In this document: piece by piece, positions 63,896 through 64,000 of the stretch
Layout of the letters: each line of letters opens with the position of its first letter
Position numbering within the stretch: position 1 is the stretch's first letter
Assembly (NCBI RefSeq): GCF_000620305.1
Contig: NZ_JHVU01000026.1
Span: 57,067 to 121,066, forward strand
Direction of reading: 5' to 3'
DNA: 64,000 nt
From: Desulfitibacter alkalitolerans DSM 16504
GTDB lineage: Bacteria; Bacillota; DSM-16504; Desulfitibacterales; Desulfitibacteraceae
The notes under the pieces: generated by a model
What the model was told of the DNA's origin: nothing
What the model saw: the letters and a program-made list of their open reading frames with translations, nothing else
Database searches by the model: none
Made by a program: the position numbers and the translations under genes

Positions 63896-63997
63896 TACGT
63901 TAACTACCTTGACTATACATCACGAGTTTTGAGTGTAGTCCACGTTAAATATACCTACGTTGACTACGTTAACTACTATGATTTATGACCACGAGTT
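63896..63997. repeat. 33-bp imperfect direct repeats at the right end of the Tn554-like element
   Basis: Two 33-bp units, 63896-63928 and 63965-63997, both start TACGTTAACTAC and end CACGAGTT, with a period of 69 bp. TTGACTAC-like motifs recur between and beside them. They probably are recombinase-binding sites, or an older end plus the current end. Confidence 0.65.
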
Positions 63998-64000
63998 ATC

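Larger units (their letters stand above)
60327..63997 (-). mobile_element. Tn554-like transposon (tnpA-tnpB-tnpC), possibly with 12-bp terminal inverted repeats
   Basis: Three overlapping genes match Tn554 in order, size and type: two tyrosine recombinases and a small coiled-coil accessory. The DNA between AACTCGTGGTCA (60327-60338) and its exact inverse at 63986-63997 is about 3.67 kb with no cargo gene. The right boundary is close to the window edge, so the outer junction cannot be confirmed. The base composition is visibly richer in GC than neighbouring genes, in line with recent arrival. Confidence 0.75.

Noticed and set aside
1..64000. tRNA, rRNA or CRISPR array
   Set aside because: No cloverleaf, rRNA core sequence or regularly spaced repeats were seen in the intergenic regions.

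Overview
The window looks like chromosomal DNA from a low-GC, strictly anaerobic, spore-former-type Firmicute of the class Clostridia (Peptococcaceae or Desulfotomaculum-like relatives are my best guess). The reasons are strong AGGAGG ribosome binding sites, frequent TTG and GTG starts, an oxygen-sensitive Bacillus-type PurF with iron-sulfur cysteines, a PurS/PurQ/small-PurL system, HisZ with short HisG, PurBox-type operators, a pyruvoyl arginine decarboxylase, and a probable selenocysteine UGA. No rRNA, tRNA or CRISPR array was found.

Layout. 0.2-8.1 kb: a minus-strand his operon (yerC-like regulator, hisZ, G, D, B, H, A, F, IE) followed by a Crp/Fnr regulator. hisC and a histidinol-phosphatase are absent. 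8.6-10.2 kb and 24.0-25.6 kb: two near-identical 1593-bp IS4-family insertion sequences in inverted orientation, each with its own 9-bp target duplication. 10.2-14 kb: aconitase, NAD-type isocitrate dehydrogenase and a GntR regulator. 14-19 kb: HAD hydrolase, PhzF-like protein, nitroreductase, hisS and an iron-sulfur protein. 19.2-22.4 kb (plus strand): lipoprotein, a small HesB-like probable selenoprotein read through UGA, a conserved unknown and a CstA-type transporter. 22.5-24 kb: pdaD and speD (polyamines). 25.8-37 kb: a mixed region with a LysM protein, an amino acid decarboxylase, hemolysin III, a zinc ribbon protein, ilvE, a ferritin-like protein, a MazEF-type toxin-antitoxin pair, an unusual acyltransferase-TraB fusion and a DedA protein. 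37-48.9 kb: the full minus-strand operon purB-C-S-Q-L-F-M-N-H-D, preceded by a promoter, paired PurBoxes, a ykkC/PRPP-type riboswitch and a terminator. 49-53.4 kb: small conserved protein, racemase, D-cysteine desulfhydrase, guaA and hpt. 53.6-60.3 kb: a membrane-anchored unknown, a UroD-like protein, a sigma-54 activator, citrate synthase and glutamate dehydrogenase. 60.3-64 kb: a Tn554-like transposon (tnpA, tnpB, tnpC) inserted directly upstream of the glutamate dehydrogenase gene.

The genes form three working sets: histidine plus purine synthesis, both fed by PRPP; an oxidative citrate-to-glutamate arm (citrate synthase, aconitase, isocitrate dehydrogenase, glutamate dehydrogenase) split between two ends of the window; and polyamine synthesis.

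The most striking hidden structure is of three kinds. First, the regulatory region of the pur operon appears to sense PRPP twice, on DNA through PurBoxes and on RNA through a riboswitch. Second, an in-frame UGA with a bSECIS-like hairpin marks a selenoprotein that standard gene calling would truncate. Third, at least five, perhaps six, gene remnants (PHP phosphatase, glycosyltransferase, HAD, YbjQ, RidA and probably PurE) lie between intact genes. Most retain a start codon and Shine-Dalgarno sequence but have lost most of the coding body.
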